64,000 bases of DNA from Ectothiorhodospira shaposhnikovii (lineage in GTDB: Bacteria > Pseudomonadota > Gammaproteobacteria > Ectothiorhodospirales > Ectothiorhodospiraceae), in contig NZ_NRSM01000020.1 in assembly GCF_016584105.1 (NCBI RefSeq), forward strand, positions 1 through 64,000, given 5' to 3'. The notes below the pieces were generated by a model. That model was not told the DNA's origin. It saw only the letters and a program-made list of their open reading frames with translations, and did not search any database. Within the stretch, counting starts at the first letter, position 1. Each line of letters opens with the position of its first letter. Below are positions 62,692 through 64,000 of the stretch, in pieces. Position numbers and translations under genes: made by a program.

Positions 62692-63831
62692 TCAGCTCCC
62701 CTCGGCCAGCAACTTGCCTATCTGGGACAAAGGCAGAACGCGGTCCGCAAGACCAGCATCCACTACGGCGGCAGGCATTCCATAGACTACACAGCTCTCT
62801 TCATCCTGAGCCCAGATCTTTGATCCGCGGCTTTTCAGAAGCCTCGCGCCTTCTCGGCCGTCCGCCCCCATCCCCGTCATGATGATGGCCAGGGCATCTC
62901 CTCGGAAAGCGGCGGCAGCCGAATTGAAAGTCACATCAACACTGGGGCGATAATGCTGCTCCGGTGCACTCTCAGTGATCCGTATCCGGTGCTGACCGGA
63001 ACGGGCGGAATCCACTACCATCTGTTTGCCTCCCGGTGCCAGCAGTGCCAGACCCGGCGCCAGCACGTCACCATCAACAGCCTCCTTGACCTGAATCCGG
63101 CAGAGTTGATCCAGTCGCTGTGCAAACGCAGGCGTAAAGGTAGCGGGCATATGCTGTATCAGCAAAAGCGGCAAGGGAAAACTGGCCGGCAGTTCACAAA
63201 GCACCTTCTGCAAGGCCAGAGGCCCGCCGGTTGAAGTCCCTATCAGTACCACCTTGAAATCCCGCAATCTCAATGGGGCTCGATCCGTGACGGGTCGCGA
63301 CGGCCGTGCAACAGCCGGGCTGGGAGCCTGCACCGCAGGTTGAGGAGACGGGCGCATCGGCACACTGGGACGGATCCCTGGGCCAGCGGCAGGAACGGCA
63401 CCAGGGGGATTGCCCGAAGCAAGACCCGGTATACGCCGCCGCCCCACTGTTCTGACCCGGCGCCGAAGCTCTTCCTTGGCCTGCTCCTGATCGCGGGCAA
63501 TATCCTCGAATTTCTTGGGAAGAAAATCCACTGCGCCAGCTTCAAGGGCCTCCAGCGTAGCCCTGGCGCCTTCTGTGGTGAGGGAGGAAAACATCAGGAT
63601 GGGGACAGGGCGTTGGGCCATGATGCGCTTCACGGCAGTGATACCATCCATGACCGGCATTTCGATATCCATGGTGATCACATCTGGATTCAGCCTGGCG
63701 GCCAGATCAATGGCATCTTGCCCATTGCTCGCGGTACCCACCACTTCAATGGAAGGATCGGCATTCAGGATTTCCACGATGCGACGCCGAAAAAAACCGG
63801 AATCGTCCACCACCAGAACGCGAACCGCCAT
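62692..63831 (-). CDS. cheB: Protein-glutamate methylesterase/response regulator CheB
   Basis: This adaptation enzyme of about 379 residues removes methyl groups from receptor glutamates and is activated by CheA phosphorylation. The receiver (about 1-120) shows [12 protein letters not shown] and the phospho-acceptor Asp in [14 protein letters not shown] Pro/Arg-rich linker follows (about 150-190). The methylesterase domain has the catalytic Ser in [16 protein letters not shown], His in [10 protein letters not shown] and Asp in [17 protein letters not shown] at 63831 has GGAGAG upstream. cheA lies just to the right, with about 68 bp between. Confidence 0.95.
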   Translation of the reverse strand: MAVRVLVVDDSGFFRRRIVEILNADPSIEVVGTASNGQDAIDLAARLNPDVITMDIEMPVMDGITAVKRIMAQRPVPILMFSSLTTEGARATLEALEAGAVDFLPKKFEDIARDQEQAKEELRRRVRTVGRRRIPGLASGNPPGAVPAAGPGIRPSVPMRPSPQPAVQAPSPAVARPSRPVTDRAPLRLRDFKVVLIGTSTGGPLALQKVLCELPASFPLPLLLIQHMPATFTPAFAQRLDQLCRIQVKEAVDGDVLAPGLALLAPGGKQMVVDSARSGQHRIRITESAPEQHYRPSVDVTFNSAAAAFRGDALAIIMTGMGADGREGARLLKSRGSKIWAQDEESCVVYGMPAAVVDAGLADRVLPLSQIGKLLAEGS

Positions 63832-63899
63832 CAAGTCTCTCCGCATGCTCAATCATCGTTTCCCCGCATGAAAATCATGAGGGATCATGGTCCTGGCGA

Positions 63900-64000
63900 T
63901 CAATGCCGCCTGGCGTAATTCTTGAGAAGCCCCGGTACATCAAGAATCAGGGCGATACCACCGTCTCCGGTGATGGTGGCGCCGGCAAGGCCGGGAACTC
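63900..64000 (-). CDS. cheA: Chemotaxis histidine kinase CheA, C-terminal end (partial)
   Basis: The last 33 codons of a gene running off the right edge are visible. They read GLAGATITGDGGIALILDVPGLL with the stop at 63900-63902, which is the C-terminal regulatory (CheW-like) domain of CheA. Position directly upstream of cheB matches the Pseudomonas-type cluster. Confidence 0.9.
   Translation of the reverse strand, partial: VPGLAGATITGDGGIALILDVPGLLKNYARRH

Overview
The window comes from a GC-rich gammaproteobacterium that makes bacteriochlorophyll. A full-length bchH (Mg-chelatase subunit H) sits behind a promoter overlapped by a perfect TGT-N12-ACA site, the PpsR/CrtJ signature. A CrtI-type carotenoid desaturase, a Chromatiales-like gene content (nspC polyamine pair, zapE, sppA, rluC, rne) and a Pseudomonas-like cheA-cheB-motC-motD-parC-parP-cheW cluster point to a purple bacterium, probably of the Ectothiorhodospiraceae. 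The family assignment is inference.

Region 1-2300 is the accessory part and the most unusual. It is visibly AT-richer than the rest and reads as a decayed integron. A tyrosine-recombinase (IntI-type) pseudogene fragment faces right at about 2060-2299. To its left, two attC-like sites and two leftward cassette genes are laid out cassette-style: an unknown glycine-zipper protein and a GNAT acetyltransferase. The attC of the unknown gene is split by the 3' end of a group II intron (domains V and VI, bases about 52-120) lying antisense to the cassettes, as class C-attC introns do. The array and the rest of the intron continue left of the window. Two near-perfect palindromes lie between the cassettes and the integrase remnant.

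Region 2472-13035 holds the carotenoid desaturase-pdxH pair, a leftward three-gene MoxR ATPase/DUF2201 VWA/membrane-protein operon, a DUF5610 gene, small membrane or hypothetical genes, a lone trpB, and zapE. Region 13196-29573 is rich in signalling: a NERD-like protein, a REC-HD-GYP protein followed closely by a multi-sensor hybrid histidine kinase, a short hybrid-cluster protein behind an FNR-type site, a DnaJ-DUF1566-TPR fusion, a MuiA-like protein, a tartrate/D-malate-type dehydrogenase, a DUF4197 protein and a Cache-PAS-PAS-GGDEF-EAL-CZB protein.

Region 29614-44647 is metabolic and transport: putA divergent from a 37-codon membrane peptide gene coupled to putP, a SulP transporter, a hydrolase-membrane fusion, a PfkB kinase, an HDOD protein, the carboxynorspermidine synthase/decarboxylase pair, and a small membrane-protein/lipoprotein pair. 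Region 44770-56614 holds bchH, a DUF502 protein, sppA, an HAD phosphatase with rluC, rne with a long leader, and a low-molecular-weight phosphatase.

Region 56743-64000 is flagellar and chemotactic: a FliK-like protein coupled to a soluble FlhB-like protein, then converging on it the cheA(partial)-cheB-motC-motD-parC-parP-cheW cluster ending in two small genes. A composite REP-like repeat (two facing hairpins) recurs at least five times between genes. No tRNA, rRNA or CRISPR array was seen.
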